64,000 nt of DNA from Altererythrobacter sp. (lineage in GTDB: Bacteria; Pseudomonadota; Alphaproteobacteria; Sphingomonadales; Sphingomonadaceae). The notes under the pieces are model-generated. The model was not told the DNA's origin. It was given only the letters and a program-made list of their open reading frames with translations, and searched no databases. Numbering within the stretch: position 1 is the first letter of the stretch; each line of letters begins with the position of its first letter. The DNA lies in assembly GCA_016793865.1 (NCBI GenBank), contig JAEULJ010000007.1:1-64000 (forward strand), written 5' to 3'. Below are positions 27,097-36,810 of the stretch, piece after piece. The position numbers and the translations under genes are program-made.

Positions 27097-28479
27097 CTGA
27101 GCGCGCCCCAGATCGTCTGGCTCCGCCGCGACCTTCGCCTTGTCGACCAGCCCGCGCTCCATGCCGCCGCTCAGGCGGGGCCGGTGGTGCCGGTGTTCGT
27201 GCTCGACGACGCGGCGGCGGGCGATCATGCCTATGGCGGGGCGAGCCGGTGGTGGTTGCATCATTCGCTCGAGAGCCTGGGCAGGAGCCTCGGCAAGCAT
27301 CGCTCGCGGATCGTGCTGCGGCGCGGCGATGCGGCGGCGGAACTGGCGGCGATCGCCAGGGAGACCGGGGCTGCCGCGGTTCATGCAATTCGCCATTACG
27401 AGCCGTGGTGGCGCAAGGCGCAGACTGCGCTGAAGGCGGCGCTGCCCGAGGGCTGCGAGCTCGTCCTCCACGACGGCAATTATCTCGCCGAGCCGGGCAG
27501 CGTCACCACCGGCTCCGGCGGGCATTACAAGATCTATACGCCGTTCTCGAAGGCGGTGCTGGAGCGGATGCCCCCGCGCGACGATTTGCCCGCGCCCGCC
27601 CACATCGCCTCGCCGGATATGTGGCCGAAGTCCGATGGGCTCGCCGACTGGAAACTCCTGCCGGCCACACCCGACTGGGCGGGCGGGATGCGCGACTTCT
27701 GGGAGGGGGGTGAGGCGGCGGCGCACGAGCGGCTCGAGGAATGGGCCGAGGATGTCGCTGGCTACGAAACCACCCGCAACCTGCCCTCGCAGGGCGGCTC
27801 AAGCCGGCTCTCGCCACATCTCCATTGGGGCGAGATTTCGCCGGTTCGGGTATGGCACCGCCTCGCCGGGAATCGCGGCAGAGGCTGGCAGACCTTCGCC
27901 AAGGAGCTGATCTGGCGCGACTATGCCCAGCAGACCATCGCCCAGTTTCCCGACTATCCCAGCAAGAGCTATCGTGACGGCTATTCCGCCCTGTGGCGCA
28001 CCGGCAAGGCGGCCGACGGGGACTTCGCCGCCTGGACCAGGGGGCAGACGGGTTACCCCATCGTCGATGCGGGGATGCGCCAGCTCTGGCAGACCGGCTG
28101 GATGCACAACCGGGTGCGGATGATCGCGGCGAGCTTTCTGGTGAAGCACCTGCTGATCGACTGGCGGCGCGGGGAGAAGTGGTTCTGGGACTGCCTGATC
28201 GATGCCGATTACGGCAATAACGGCGTCAACTGGCAGTGGATCAGCGGCACCGGGGTGGACAGCAATATGTTCGTCCGCATCATGGCGCCGCTGGTGCAGA
28301 GCGAGAAATTCGACGCCGCCGGATACATCCGCGAATATGTGCCCGAGCTGGCGGAGTTCAGCGACAAGGACATCCACGATCCGACCGAAGAGGCGCGCGG
28401 CGCATACCCGGCGCAGATCGTCGGCCACCGCGAAGGCCGCGAGCGCGCGCTCGCTGCCTATCGCAAGATCAGGGGCTAA
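27097..28479 (+). CDS. phrB: Deoxyribodipyrimidine photolyase (start codon non-standard)
   Basis: A class I CPD photolyase/cryptochrome, about 460 residues, which repairs UV dimers using FAD and light. It contains IVWLRRDLRL at the N-terminus, GGSSRLSPHLHWGEISP, FAKELIWRDYAQ and the FAD-pocket DYGNNGVNWQWISGTG. The family-conserved N-terminus begins at 27103-27111 (APQIVW), but between the in-frame stop at 27043 and the GTG at 27184 there is no ATG, GTG or TTG. CTG 27097, 3-6 nt after a GGGGAGAGGG, is the best candidate. Starting at GTG 27184 would remove the first beta strand of the antenna-binding domain. Total length from CTG (460) matches the family. Confidence 0.85.
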   Translation: MSAPQIVWLRRDLRLVDQPALHAAAQAGPVVPVFVLDDAAAGDHAYGGASRWWLHHSLESLGRSLGKHRSRIVLRRGDAAAELAAIARETGAAAVHAIRHYEPWWRKAQTALKAALPEGCELVLHDGNYLAEPGSVTTGSGGHYKIYTPFSKAVLERMPPRDDLPAPAHIASPDMWPKSDGLADWKLLPATPDWAGGMRDFWEGGEAAAHERLEEWAEDVAGYETTRNLPSQGGSSRLSPHLHWGEISPVRVWHRLAGNRGRGWQTFAKELIWRDYAQQTIAQFPDYPSKSYRDGYSALWRTGKAADGDFAAWTRGQTGYPIVDAGMRQLWQTGWMHNRVRMIAASFLVKHLLIDWRRGEKWFWDCLIDADYGNNGVNWQWISGTGVDSNMFVRIMAPLVQSEKFDAAGYIREYVPELAEFSDKDIHDPTEEARGAYPAQIVGHREGRERALAAYRKIRG

Positions 28480-28898
28480 AGCGCGGAGGCGGGCAGCTGC
28501 CGGAGCATGATCCGCTTGGCCACCAGCACCGCGACCAGCGGCAGCACCACAGCGCTGGCCAGCATCCAGTCGGGATGGGGGAACATCTGCGTGGTCCATA
28601 GACCCAGCCCGGCGATCGCCACCGCCACGATCCACGCAGGGACCACCCGCCGCGCGATGGCGATAGCGGCGCAGGCGCCCGCCAGCGAACCCAGGAACCA
28701 GGCCAGCACCACCACGGCCTTGGCCTCGGGCGGGAGGGCTTCCATCATGCGGGCCTGATCTTCCGCCCGGGCGAGGTCCAGCTCCGGGGGCGGTGGGAAG
28801 ACTGCGTGGCCGATCGCCTCCACGCCCGCGATCACCAGCATCGCGATCACAATGCCGGCGACCACCGCCGCCAGGCTCCTCACCGCTGGGTTGTCCAT
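28476..28898 (-). CDS. Hypothetical membrane protein, four helices
   Basis: A 140-residue protein with four predicted membrane segments: LAAVVAGIVIAMLVIAGVEA, AVVVLAWFLGSLAGACAAIA, AWIVAVAIAGLGLWT and WMLASAVVLPLVAVLVAK. No family is recognised with confidence; such small proteins are common in sphingomonads. ATG 28898 is preferred over the frame start at 28946 because GGGAGGGAACGG precedes it. It is convergent with photolyase, overlapping its end by 4 nt, and divergent from the cyclopropane-synthase-like gene. Confidence 0.7.
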   Translation of the reverse strand: MDNPAVRSLAAVVAGIVIAMLVIAGVEAIGHAVFPPPPELDLARAEDQARMMEALPPEAKAVVVLAWFLGSLAGACAAIAIARRVVPAWIVAVAIAGLGLWTTQMFPHPDWMLASAVVLPLVAVLVAKRIMLRQLPASAL

Positions 28899-28957
28899 CT
28901 CCGTTCCCTCCCGTTCGTTTCCCCGGTGCATAGCGCGATGCTGCACTCCGCTCCACC

Positions 28958-30235
28958 TTGCCCGCGCCTCGCCGCCTCGGCATAGCCGCCGCGATGGACG
29001 CAGGGACTATCGGGCGAGGGCATGGGCTGATCGCGAACGGGCGCAGGTTCGCGCGCGGATCGGGCGTTCTGGCGCGGCTGATGGCGCCCGGCCTGGAAAA
29101 GGTGCTCGCCCGGATCGACGCCGGGCTCGAAAGTGGCACCATCCGCGGCGTGCTGCCCGATGGTTCGCGCTGTGTGCTGGGCGGGCGGGCCCCAGGTTTC
29201 GAATGCGAGGTCAGGCTGACCAGTTGGAACGCGCTGGTCCGGCTCGCCACCAGCGGCTCGGTAGGCTGGTATCAGGCATGGGTGGCCGGCGAATGGTCGA
29301 GCCCCGACCCGGTGCCGTTGTTCGCGCTGTTCATGCAACACGCGGGGCGGCTGGGCGATACCGCGCGCGCCAAGGGGCCGTTCCGCCTCGCGCTCAAGGT
29401 GGCGCATCTCTTCAACCGCAATTCCGCCGCGGGCGCTCGCCGCAACATCGCCGCGCATTACGACCTGGGCAACGATTTCTATCGCCAGTGGCTCGACGCG
29501 ACGATGAGCTATTCCTCGGCGCTCGGGGTCGGCACGGGCGGGCTGGAGGCGGCGCAACAGCGCAAGATCGCCGCGATGGCGGCGCGGGTTCCGGGGGCCG
29601 GAACCGTGCTGGAGATCGGCTGCGGCTGGGGCGCACTCGCGGCGCATCTGGCCGCGCGCGGCGCCGCGGTGGATGCCATCAGCCTCTCCGACGAGCAATT
29701 GGCCTGGGCGCGCGCGCATCACGCCGGGCCGCGCTTCCTGAAGCAGGATTACCGCGCAACCGCAGGGCAATATGATGCCATCGTCAGTGTCGAGATGGTG
29801 GAAGCGATCGGGCGCGAGAACTGGCCCGCCTTCATGGATTGCCTGGCGCGCAACCTGAAGCCGGGCGGTAAGGCCGCGCTCCAGTTCATCTCCCTTCGCG
29901 ACGACCTGTTCGAAGCCTATGCGGCAAGTGCCGACTTCATCCAGGCCTATATCTTTCCGGGCGGGCTCCTGATCCGCACAAGCGAGTTCCGCCGCCTGGC
30001 GGAGCAGCGCGGCCTGGACTGGCGGGATCAGGAGGATTTCGGCCAGGACTATGGCGAAACGCTGGCGCTGTGGCGGGCGGGGTTCGAGCGTGCGGTCGCG
30101 GAACGGCGGCTGCCGCCGGGATTCGACGATAGCTTCGTCGCACTGTGGCGCTATTACCTGATGTACTGCGAAGGCGGCTTTCGCGGTGGCGGGATCGATG
30201 TCCACCAGGTCACGCTGGTGAAAGGGGAGATTTGA
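28958..30235 (+). CDS. cfa: Cyclopropane-fatty-acyl-phospholipid synthase-like methyltransferase
   Basis: A 425-residue SAM-dependent methyltransferase of the CFAS family. It has the SAM motif VLEIGCGWGALAAHLAARGA, NIAAHYDLGNDFYRQWLD with the following TMSYSSA, VSVEMVEAIGRENW and FIQAYIFPGGLL, all typical of enzymes that put a methylene bridge on unsaturated fatty acids of phospholipids. An internal ATG at 28994 could be the true start, removing 12 residues of low similarity. The lipoprotein gene starts 2 nt after the stop, so the two are co-transcribed. Confidence 0.9.
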   Translation: MPAPRRLGIAAAMDAGTIGRGHGLIANGRRFARGSGVLARLMAPGLEKVLARIDAGLESGTIRGVLPDGSRCVLGGRAPGFECEVRLTSWNALVRLATSGSVGWYQAWVAGEWSSPDPVPLFALFMQHAGRLGDTARAKGPFRLALKVAHLFNRNSAAGARRNIAAHYDLGNDFYRQWLDATMSYSSALGVGTGGLEAAQQRKIAAMAARVPGAGTVLEIGCGWGALAAHLAARGAAVDAISLSDEQLAWARAHHAGPRFLKQDYRATAGQYDAIVSVEMVEAIGRENWPAFMDCLARNLKPGGKAALQFISLRDDLFEAYAASADFIQAYIFPGGLLIRTSEFRRLAEQRGLDWRDQEDFGQDYGETLALWRAGFERAVAERRLPPGFDDSFVALWRYYLMYCEGGFRGGGIDVHQVTLVKGEI

Positions 30236-30237
30236 GC

Positions 30238-31401
30238 ATGCGGAACTGGACGGTTTGCCTGGCGGCGTTTGCGCTGGCCTCCTGCGTCACGGCTCCGGTG
30301 GAGCGACCACTCTCCACGCAAAGCACGCCGCGCACGCCCCTGGGGCTCGACGACGCCGGCGTGCTGTTCTGGGATCAGGCGACACGCACCGACCGTTTCC
30401 GCCATCTGGAGGACTTCTACGCCGGGCAGGAAGTGGCACCGGCTTCCAAGGCCCGCCCGCTGCCGCGCGGTGCGGCGCTCGATGCGGCGACGGTGGCGAA
30501 GATCGTGCCGCTGCTCGAAGCCCTGAACGCGGCGGGCATCATGGTGTTGCAGGACGGCAAGGTCCGTTACGAGCATTACCGGCTGGGCTTCACGCCGGAA
30601 CAGCGCTGGACCAGCTTCTCGGTCGCGAAGAGCTTCACCTCCACACTGCTCGGCGCGGCGGTGAAGGACGGGGCGCTCAGCCTCTCCGATCCGGTGACCC
30701 GGCATCTGCCCGGCCTCGCCGGCACGGCCTATGACGGCGTGACGGTCGAGCAGGTCGCGACCATGACCTCCGGCGTGAAGTGGAACGAGGACTACACCGA
30801 TCCCAACAGCGACGTCGCGCGGATGCTGTCGGTTGCCCCCGTGGCGGGCGAGGCGCAGTCCGTCACCTATGCGAGGAAACTCACGCGCGAGGCGCCCGCG
30901 GGCAGCAAGTGGGTGTACAAGACGCTCGAGACCAATCTCCTGAGCGACATCGTGGCCGCCGCGACCGGACGCTCGCTAGCGGACTATGCCAAGGAGAAGA
31001 TCGTCGATCCGGCGGGTTTCGCGGGCGGACTGTTCTGGATGACCGACCTCACCGGGCGCAACATCGGAGGCTGTTGCCTGTCGATCCGCCTGTCCGACTA
31101 TGCGCGCATGGGGCAGTGGGTGATGGAAGGAGGCCAGCCGTCGGTTTCCGCGGACTGGTTCGCGCGCGCGACCGCGAAGCACGCCGATATCGGTGCGGGC
31201 CAGGGCTTCGGCTATGGCTATCAGTGGTGGACCAACCCCACGGGCTTCGCCGCCAACGGCATCTTCGGGCAGCACATTGCCGTTATGCCGGAGCGCAAGC
31301 TGGTCATCGCGGTGGTGTCGAGCAATGCGATCGCCAGCGGTCGGTCGCTAAGCGTCGAGCGCACGGCGCTCATAAATGCGGTTCTGGCGGGTCTTCAGTA
31401 G
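30238..31401 (+). CDS. Beta-lactamase-like serine hydrolase, lipoprotein
   Basis: A 387-residue protein with a lipoprotein signal (AAFALASC, cysteine at about 16) and the class C beta-lactamase/DD-peptidase fold: the active-site SVAKSF (S-x-x-K) in RWTSFSVAKSFTSTLLG, and a conserved GYGYQWWT later. Such enzymes are esterases or peptidases in the periplasm; the substrate is not clear. ATG 30238 is preceded by GGGGAG and lies 2 nt after the CFAS-like gene; frames starting earlier read into that gene. Confidence 0.85.
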   Translation: MRNWTVCLAAFALASCVTAPVERPLSTQSTPRTPLGLDDAGVLFWDQATRTDRFRHLEDFYAGQEVAPASKARPLPRGAALDAATVAKIVPLLEALNAAGIMVLQDGKVRYEHYRLGFTPEQRWTSFSVAKSFTSTLLGAAVKDGALSLSDPVTRHLPGLAGTAYDGVTVEQVATMTSGVKWNEDYTDPNSDVARMLSVAPVAGEAQSVTYARKLTREAPAGSKWVYKTLETNLLSDIVAAATGRSLADYAKEKIVDPAGFAGGLFWMTDLTGRNIGGCCLSIRLSDYARMGQWVMEGGQPSVSADWFARATAKHADIGAGQGFGYGYQWWTNPTGFAANGIFGQHIAVMPERKLVIAVVSSNAIASGRSLSVERTALINAVLAGLQ

Positions 31402-31745
31402 GGAGAGCGGTAAGCACCCGCGCCCGAGTAGCGGGCGAGGATGTTGTCGTGCACGATCGGGCTGAGCAGTTCGGTGAACGCGCAGCCTACCTGGCAGTTC
31501 TCCCACCACACCACCTGGGCCTGAAGCGATTCGAGGCCGGGGAGAGTGAGCCAGCACACCTGGCCGTCGTGCATCCGGTTGATCGCGGCGGCGCTGAAGC
31601 CCGAGATCGAAAGGTCGTGGACGACGGTCTGGAAGGCACGTCCGCCCGATGCGCGAAGCTGGCCGGGAATGGTCAGCTTGGTGCGCGGAGAACAGCGGTC
31701 TTCCTGTGCGGCGAGGGTGTAGCGGTCGCTTACTGCGTACGACAT
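31395..31745 (-). CDS. PilZ domain protein
   Basis: A 116-residue single-domain protein with the PilZ pattern: R at the start of a strand (DRCSPRTKLTIPGQLRA), then VVHDLSISGFSAAAI corresponding to the D/NxSxxG motif, and GLESLQAQVVWWENCQVGCAF. PilZ domains usually bind cyclic di-GMP; the usual RxxxR is only partly present (R-S-P-R), so binding is not certain. ATG 31745 is preferred over the frame start at 31796. It is convergent with the lipoprotein gene, with a 7-nt overlap of the ends. Confidence 0.8.
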   Translation of the reverse strand: MSYAVSDRYTLAAQEDRCSPRTKLTIPGQLRASGGRAFQTVVHDLSISGFSAAAINRMHDGQVCWLTLPGLESLQAQVVWWENCQVGCAFTELLSPIVHDNILARYSGAGAYRSPY

Positions 31746-31902
31746 GGGTCGGTTCTTCTTTCCGTAAGTACTCCGACGCGGCCGGCGCCCCCGCACGCCC
31801 GCGTTGGACGAATATGGCGGGTCACGGTTAGGGAAACTCTACCGATCACGGTTAACGCCCGCAAAACGCGGCGTGCCGAAGGCCCTCCCGCAGGGCCAGC
31901 GG

Positions 31903-32625
31903 TCAGCCGCCTTCGCCCACCCGCTCGCGGTGGCGGTTGTCGAAATCCGTGGCCAGCAAGGCGAGGATACGGTCCGCCACCACCGCCGGCTCCTTGACGC
32001 TGGCGGGGTTCTCTCCGGGATAGGCGCGGGCGCGCATACCCGTGCGGGTCGCCCCCGGATCGACGATCGCGACGCGGACCGGGGAGATGTTCCCCACCTC
32101 CTGGGCATAGCTGTCCAGGAGGTTGTCGAAGCCGGCCTTGGTGGCGGCATAGGCGGCCCAATAGGCGCGCGGGCTTTCGCCCACGCTGCTGGTCAGGCCG
32201 ATCACGCGGCCCGCGGCGGAACGCTTGAGTAGCGGATCGAAGCTGGCCAGCAGAACCTGTGTGGCCAGCAGGTTGACCGTGATCGCCTGCGCCAACTGCT
32301 TGCCGTCGATCTGTGTCACCGGGCCAAGCTGCGGCAGATAGGCGGCGGCGATGACCAGTATATCGAGCCGGTCCCAGCGTTCCGCGACGGCGGCGGCAAG
32401 GCGCGCGATACCGTCGCCTTCGGCCAGATCGACCGGCGCGATGGTCGCGGTGCCGCCGGCGGCGTGGATGGCATCCTCGATGGCCTCCAGCGCCGGGACA
32501 TCACGCCCGGTGATGACGACATGCGCGCCCGCCGCGGCCAGCGCCTGTGCGGTGGCGGCGCCGATTCCCCGGCTGGAGCCAGTGACGAGCGCGGTCCTGC
32601 CCGCCAGCACGCGCTCTTCCGTCAC
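31903..32625 (-). CDS. Short-chain dehydrogenase/reductase
   Basis: A 240-residue SDR. NAD(P) binding motif TGSSRGIGAA starts at residue 15, ASTR-like GLTSSVGE holds the catalytic serine, and YAATK supplies tyrosine and lysine. LDILVIAAAY replaces the more usual NNAG. Start is GTG 32625, 4 nt after the purF stop, so it is translationally coupled to purF. The N-terminal extension in frame to 32895 is purF read in another frame. Substrate unknown. Confidence 0.88.
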   Translation of the reverse strand: MTEERVLAGRTALVTGSSRGIGAATAQALAAAGAHVVITGRDVPALEAIEDAIHAAGGTATIAPVDLAEGDGIARLAAAVAERWDRLDILVIAAAYLPQLGPVTQIDGKQLAQAITVNLLATQVLLASFDPLLKRSAAGRVIGLTSSVGESPRAYWAAYAATKAGFDNLLDSYAQEVGNISPVRVAIVDPGATRTGMRARAYPGENPASVKEPAVVADRILALLATDFDNRHRERVGEGG

Positions 32626-32629
32626 GCGC

Positions 32630-34102
32630 TCAGGCGACCTTGTCGACCGGGAAGGAAAGCTGCGCCAGCCGGTCCTCGCGCAGCGCCAGATCGGTGAGCG
32701 CGGTCGGATATTCGCCGCTGAAGCAGGCATCGCAGAATTGCGGACGGCCGCGATCGCGCGCCTCGCCGCTGACGGCGCGATAGAGCCCGTCGATGGACAC
32801 AAAGGCCAGGCTGTCGGCCTTGATGAATTCGCGCATCGGTTCGAGCTCCATGCGCGCGGCGAGGAGCTTGGAACGCTCGGGCGTGTCCACGCCATAGAAG
32901 CAACTGTGCGCCGTGGGCGGGCTGGCGACGCGGAAATGCACCTCCGTCGCCCCCGCGTCGCGCATCATTTCCACGATCTGCATGCTGGTGGTGCCGCGCA
33001 CGATCGAATCGTCGATCAGCACGATACGCTTGCCTTCCACGAGGCCGCGATTGGCGTTGTGCTTGCGCTTGACCCCCGCATGGCGCGCGCCGTCGCTCGG
33101 CTGGATGAAGGTGCGCCCGACATAGTGGGACCGGATGATCCCGAGCTCGAAAGGAATGCCCGATGCGGCTGCATAGCCGATGGCCGCCGGAACCCCGCTG
33201 TCGGGAACGGGGACGACCAGATCGGCCTCTACCGGGGCCTCTCGCGCCAGTTCACTGCCGATCGCCTTGCGCGACTCATAGACGCTGCGCCCGGCGAACA
33301 GGCTGTCGGGGCGGCTGAAATATACATGCTCGAATATGCAGGGGCGAGGGCGGTGTGCGCCGAAGGGACGGAGCGAGGTGATGGTGCCGTCGAAGTCGAC
33401 GCGCAACAGTTCGCCCGGATCGACCTCGCGCACGAATTCCGCCCCCACGACGTCCAGCGCCACGGTCTCGCTGGCGAACACCGTGGCCTCGCCGATGTGA
33501 CCCATCACGAGCGGGCGGATGCCGAGCGGATCGCGGCAGGCGATCATGCCTTCGGGCGTCATCACCACCAGCGAATAGGCGCCTTCGAGCAGGCGCAGCG
33601 CGTCAACCAGCCGGTCGGTGATGGTCGGATAGCGGCTGGTCGCGACCAGGTGGATGATGACCTCGGTGTCGCTGGTCGACTGGAAGATCGCGCCGCGCTG
33701 AACCAGGTCCTCGCGCAGGGTGCGCGCGTTGGAGATATTGCCGTTGTGCGCCACCGCGAAGCCGCCTGTGGCAAGTTCCGCATAAAGCGGCTGGACGTTC
33801 CTGAGGCCCGCGCCGCCCGTGGTGGAATAGCGGACATGGCCGCCGGCCATCGTCCCCGGTAGTTCCGCGATCGCGTCGGCGGCGGAGAAGTTCTCTGCCA
33901 CGTGGCCCAGTCCGCGGCGGGAATAGAACTCCCGGCCATCGTAGCTGGTGATGCCGGCGGCTTCCTGGCCGCGGTGCTGCAGTGCGTGGAGGCCAAGGGC
34001 GGTCAGCGCGGCAGCGTCGGCGGCGTTGATCGCCCCGAACACGCCGCACTCCTCCCGCAGCTTGTCGCCCTCCGCGTCGTGGTAGGGGTTGGTGAGGTTC
34101 AT
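32630..34102 (-). CDS. purF: Amidophosphoribosyltransferase PurF
   Basis: A 490-residue class II glutamine amidotransferase that starts purine synthesis by making phosphoribosylamine from PRPP and glutamine. A short propeptide of 18 residues precedes the nucleophile Cys19 in REECGVFG. HALQHRGQEAAG, SDTEVIIHL, and the PRPP-binding IVLIDDSIVRGTT are present, as are cysteines near the C-terminus (QFCDACF) as in Fe-S containing PurF forms. ATG 34102 gives the family N-terminus. It is the first gene of a purF-SDR operon and divergent from lolC. Confidence 0.95.
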   Translation of the reverse strand: MNLTNPYHDAEGDKLREECGVFGAINAADAAALTALGLHALQHRGQEAAGITSYDGREFYSRRGLGHVAENFSAADAIAELPGTMAGGHVRYSTTGGAGLRNVQPLYAELATGGFAVAHNGNISNARTLREDLVQRGAIFQSTSDTEVIIHLVATSRYPTITDRLVDALRLLEGAYSLVVMTPEGMIACRDPLGIRPLVMGHIGEATVFASETVALDVVGAEFVREVDPGELLRVDFDGTITSLRPFGAHRPRPCIFEHVYFSRPDSLFAGRSVYESRKAIGSELAREAPVEADLVVPVPDSGVPAAIGYAAASGIPFELGIIRSHYVGRTFIQPSDGARHAGVKRKHNANRGLVEGKRIVLIDDSIVRGTTSMQIVEMMRDAGATEVHFRVASPPTAHSCFYGVDTPERSKLLAARMELEPMREFIKADSLAFVSIDGLYRAVSGEARDRGRPQFCDACFSGEYPTALTDLALREDRLAQLSFPVDKVA

Positions 34103-34278
34103 GCTCGCCCGGTGCCGATAGACCGGCGGTGCCAATGGCGATGTTGCCGCCTGATTACAAGCGCGCTGCGCGTTAGCCGACAACCTTCTGGCGAGAATTC
34201 CTCCGAGGCACGGACATTGCGTGTTCACCAAGGTGACATTAAGGCCGCGCAATTCCAGCCAGCCAACTCGAAACGCCC
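34103..34278. promoter_or_regulatory. Divergent promoter region purF / lolC
   Basis: 176 bp between two divergent genes must contain both promoters. I see no clear operator palindrome or -35/-10 pair that I would defend. Confidence 0.4.
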
Positions 34279-35520
34279 TTGATCCTCTCCCCCTTCGAAT
34301 GGACCATCGCAAAGCGCTACCTGCTGCCCGGCAGGAGCGAGGCATTCATCGCGCTCGTGGCCAGCATATCCATCGGCGTGGTGATGCTTTCGGTGGCCAT
34401 GCTTGTGATCGTGATGAGCGTGATGAACGGCTTCCGGGCCGAACTGATGGACAAGATCGTCGGTCTCAACGGCCACGCCATCGTGCAGGCCTATGGCGGC
34501 CGGCTCGACGATTGGCAGCGGGTGCTCGAGGATGTGCGTTCCACGCCGGGCGTAACCGCCGCCTCGCCGCTGATCGAACAGCCGCTGCTGGTGACCTTCA
34601 ATGGCCGGGTCGAGGGTGTGCTCGTACGCGGCAATACCCAGGCCGATATCGCCAAGTTCTCCGACAAGCTGCGCGCCGGGAGTCTCTCCGCGCTCGCGCC
34701 CGGCGCGGGCAAGGTGATGATCGGCGCGCGTCTCGCGCAAAATCTCGGCGCAAGGCTTGGCGATGTCATCACGATCATCAATCCGCAGGGGCGCAGCACC
34801 CCCTTCGGCACCATGCCGCGCCAGGTAGGTTACGAGGTGGCGGCGATCTTCGAGGTCGGCATCTACGATTACGACGAAAAGTTCGTGGTGATGCCCATTC
34901 CCGATGCCCAGACCCTGCTGCTCCTGGGCGATCAGATCGGGATGATCGAGGTCAAGGTCACCGATCCCGACAAGGTGGGCCCGATTCTCGCTCCCGTGCA
35001 GCGACGCCTGTCGGGTAGGGCGATCCTGAGCGACTGGCGGCAGATCAATTCCTCGCTCTTCGAAGCATTGCAGGTGGAACGGGTGGCAATGGCTTTCGCT
35101 TTGTCGTTCATGGTGTTGGTGGCCGCTTTTAACATCCTTTCGAGCTTGGTGATGCTGGTCCGCGCCAAGACCCGCGACATCGCCATCCTGCGCACGATGG
35201 GGGCGACGCGGCGCAGCCTGATGAAGATATTCGTGACGACCGGCTTTACGGTCGGCGCGATCGGCACCGTGGCGGGGCTGGCGCTGGGCGCGATCGTGCT
35301 GTTCTTCCGCGAAGGCATCGTGGCCGGGATCGGCAAGCTGACGGGGCAGGATCTTTGGGATCCGCAGGTGCGCTTCCTCTCGACCGTGCCCGCGCGCGCC
35401 GATCCGGTGGAGATTGCGCTGATCGTCCTGCTGGCACTGGTGCTCAGCTTCCTGGCGACGCTCTATCCCGCGTGGAAGGCGGCCAACACCGACCCGGTGG
35501 AGGTGCTCCGTTATGAATAG
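34279..35520 (+). CDS. lolC: Lipoprotein-releasing ABC transporter permease LolC/LolE
   Basis: A 413-residue permease with four membrane segments: one near the N-terminus ([21 protein letters not shown]) and three at the C-terminus. It has [32 protein letters not shown], and [14 protein letters not shown] typical of LolC/E. It pulls outer-membrane lipoproteins out of the inner membrane for LolA. The start is TTG 34279 with no obvious ribosome binding site; the N-terminus fits the family exactly. It overlaps lolD by 8 nt. Only one permease is present, as expected for the LolF-like homodimeric arrangement seen outside enterics. Confidence 0.92.
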   Translation: MILSPFEWTIAKRYLLPGRSEAFIALVASISIGVVMLSVAMLVIVMSVMNGFRAELMDKIVGLNGHAIVQAYGGRLDDWQRVLEDVRSTPGVTAASPLIEQPLLVTFNGRVEGVLVRGNTQADIAKFSDKLRAGSLSALAPGAGKVMIGARLAQNLGARLGDVITIINPQGRSTPFGTMPRQVGYEVAAIFEVGIYDYDEKFVVMPIPDAQTLLLLGDQIGMIEVKVTDPDKVGPILAPVQRRLSGRAILSDWRQINSSLFEALQVERVAMAFALSFMVLVAAFNILSSLVMLVRAKTRDIAILRTMGATRRSLMKIFVTTGFTVGAIGTVAGLALGAIVLFFREGIVAGIGKLTGQDLWDPQVRFLSTVPARADPVEIALIVLLALVLSFLATLYPAWKAANTDPVEVLRYE

Positions 35521-36205
35521 CGTGAACGGCGCCGTCCAACCGATCGTGTCGCTGTCGCGCGTCACCCGCAGCTTCGAGCAGGGCGGGACGCGGATCGACG
35601 TGCTGCGCGGCGTGGACCTGGCTGTGATGCCGGGCGAGATCGTGGCGCTGCTCGGCCCTTCCGGTTCGGGCAAGTCCACCATGCTCCAGGCGGTCGGCCT
35701 GCTGGAGGGCGGCTTCGGTGGCGAGATCACCCTGGCGGGCACCCGCGCCGACCAGTCCGACAGCCACGCCCGCACAATCCTGCGCCGCGATCACCTCGGC
35801 TTCGTCTATCAGTTCCACCATCTCCTGCCCGATTTCGACGCGCGCGAGAACGTGATCCTGCCGCAGCTCGTGGCCGGCAAGAGCCGCGCGGACGCCACGG
35901 CCCGGGCCGAGGAACTGCTCGCCGCGCTCGGGCTGGCGGCGCGGATGGATCACCGGCCCAGCCAGCTTTCCGGTGGCGAGCAGCAGCGCGTGGCGGTTGC
36001 CCGCGCGCTCGCCAACCGGCCACGGCTGGTTCTGGCGGACGAGCCGACCGGCAATCTGGATGAGCAAACCGCCGATCGCGTGCTGGAGCAATTCCTCCAG
36101 CTCGTGCGCGGGCAGGGCAGCGCGGCGCTCATCGCGACCCACAACGAACGGATGGCCGCGCGCATGGACCGCGTGGTACGGCTGCATGACGGGATGCTGC
36201 AATAG
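35513..36205 (+). CDS. lolD: Lipoprotein-releasing ABC transporter ATPase LolD
   Basis: A 230-residue ABC ATPase with Walker [10 protein letters not shown] at 48-56, signature [15 protein letters not shown], Walker [14 protein letters not shown], and [13 protein letters not shown], the LolD-specific Q-loop region. It powers lipoprotein release with the permease encoded just upstream (8-nt overlap). Confidence 0.95.
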   Translation: MNSVNGAVQPIVSLSRVTRSFEQGGTRIDVLRGVDLAVMPGEIVALLGPSGSGKSTMLQAVGLLEGGFGGEITLAGTRADQSDSHARTILRRDHLGFVYQFHHLLPDFDARENVILPQLVAGKSRADATARAEELLAALGLAARMDHRPSQLSGGEQQRVAVARALANRPRLVLADEPTGNLDEQTADRVLEQFLQLVRGQGSAALIATHNERMAARMDRVVRLHDGMLQ

Positions 36206-36223
36206 GACGGAAGGGGAGCCGAC

Positions 36224-36703
36224 ATGACCACGATCGCCGATTTCACCGTCACCACCAATCGCGGGGCTCCGCTCGCGCTGGAGGAAAAGCTCGGGAAGGT
36301 GCTGCTGGTGGTGAACACCGCCAGCAAATGCGGGTTTACCCCTCAGTACGATGGGCTTGAGAAGCTTTACGAGACCTATCAGGACCGAGGCTTCGAGGTG
36401 CTGGGTTTTCCCTGCAACCAGTTCGGGGGGCAGGAACCGGGCGATGCCGACGAGATCGCGGAGTTCTGCAAGGTCAATTTCGGCGTCACCTTCCCGCTGA
36501 TGCAGAAGGTCGATGTCAACGGACCGGGAGCAAGCCCGTTGTTCGACTGGATGAAGAAGGAGGCCCCCGGCCTGCTCGGCTCCAAGGCGATCAAATGGAA
36601 CTTCACAAAGTTTCTCATCGACCGCCAGGGTAATGTCGTGAAGCGCTACGGCCCGACCGACGCGCCCGACGGGATCGCCAAGGACATCGAGAAGCTGCTC
36701 TAG
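36224..36703 (+). CDS. Glutathione peroxidase-like thiol peroxidase
   Basis: A 159-residue protein of the GPx family with the peroxidatic Cys36 in NTASKCGFTPQY, the second motif FPCNQFGGQEPG containing a resolving cysteine, and WNFTKFLID with the catalytic tryptophan and asparagine. It reduces hydroperoxides, in bacteria usually with thioredoxin. Cysteine, not selenocysteine, is encoded. It follows lolD by 18 nt and may share its transcript. Confidence 0.92.
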   Translation: MTTIADFTVTTNRGAPLALEEKLGKVLLVVNTASKCGFTPQYDGLEKLYETYQDRGFEVLGFPCNQFGGQEPGDADEIAEFCKVNFGVTFPLMQKVDVNGPGASPLFDWMKKEAPGLLGSKAIKWNFTKFLIDRQGNVVKRYGPTDAPDGIAKDIEKLL

Positions 36704-36810
36704 GGGCAGCCTTGGCGAAGGCGGCTCGCGTTGTCGGGGCCGCTCGGCTCTGTGCATAAGTGACAGCCGCCGCCGCTGGCGAATCCGCGCGCGATCCCCA
36801 TAGTGAGGGG

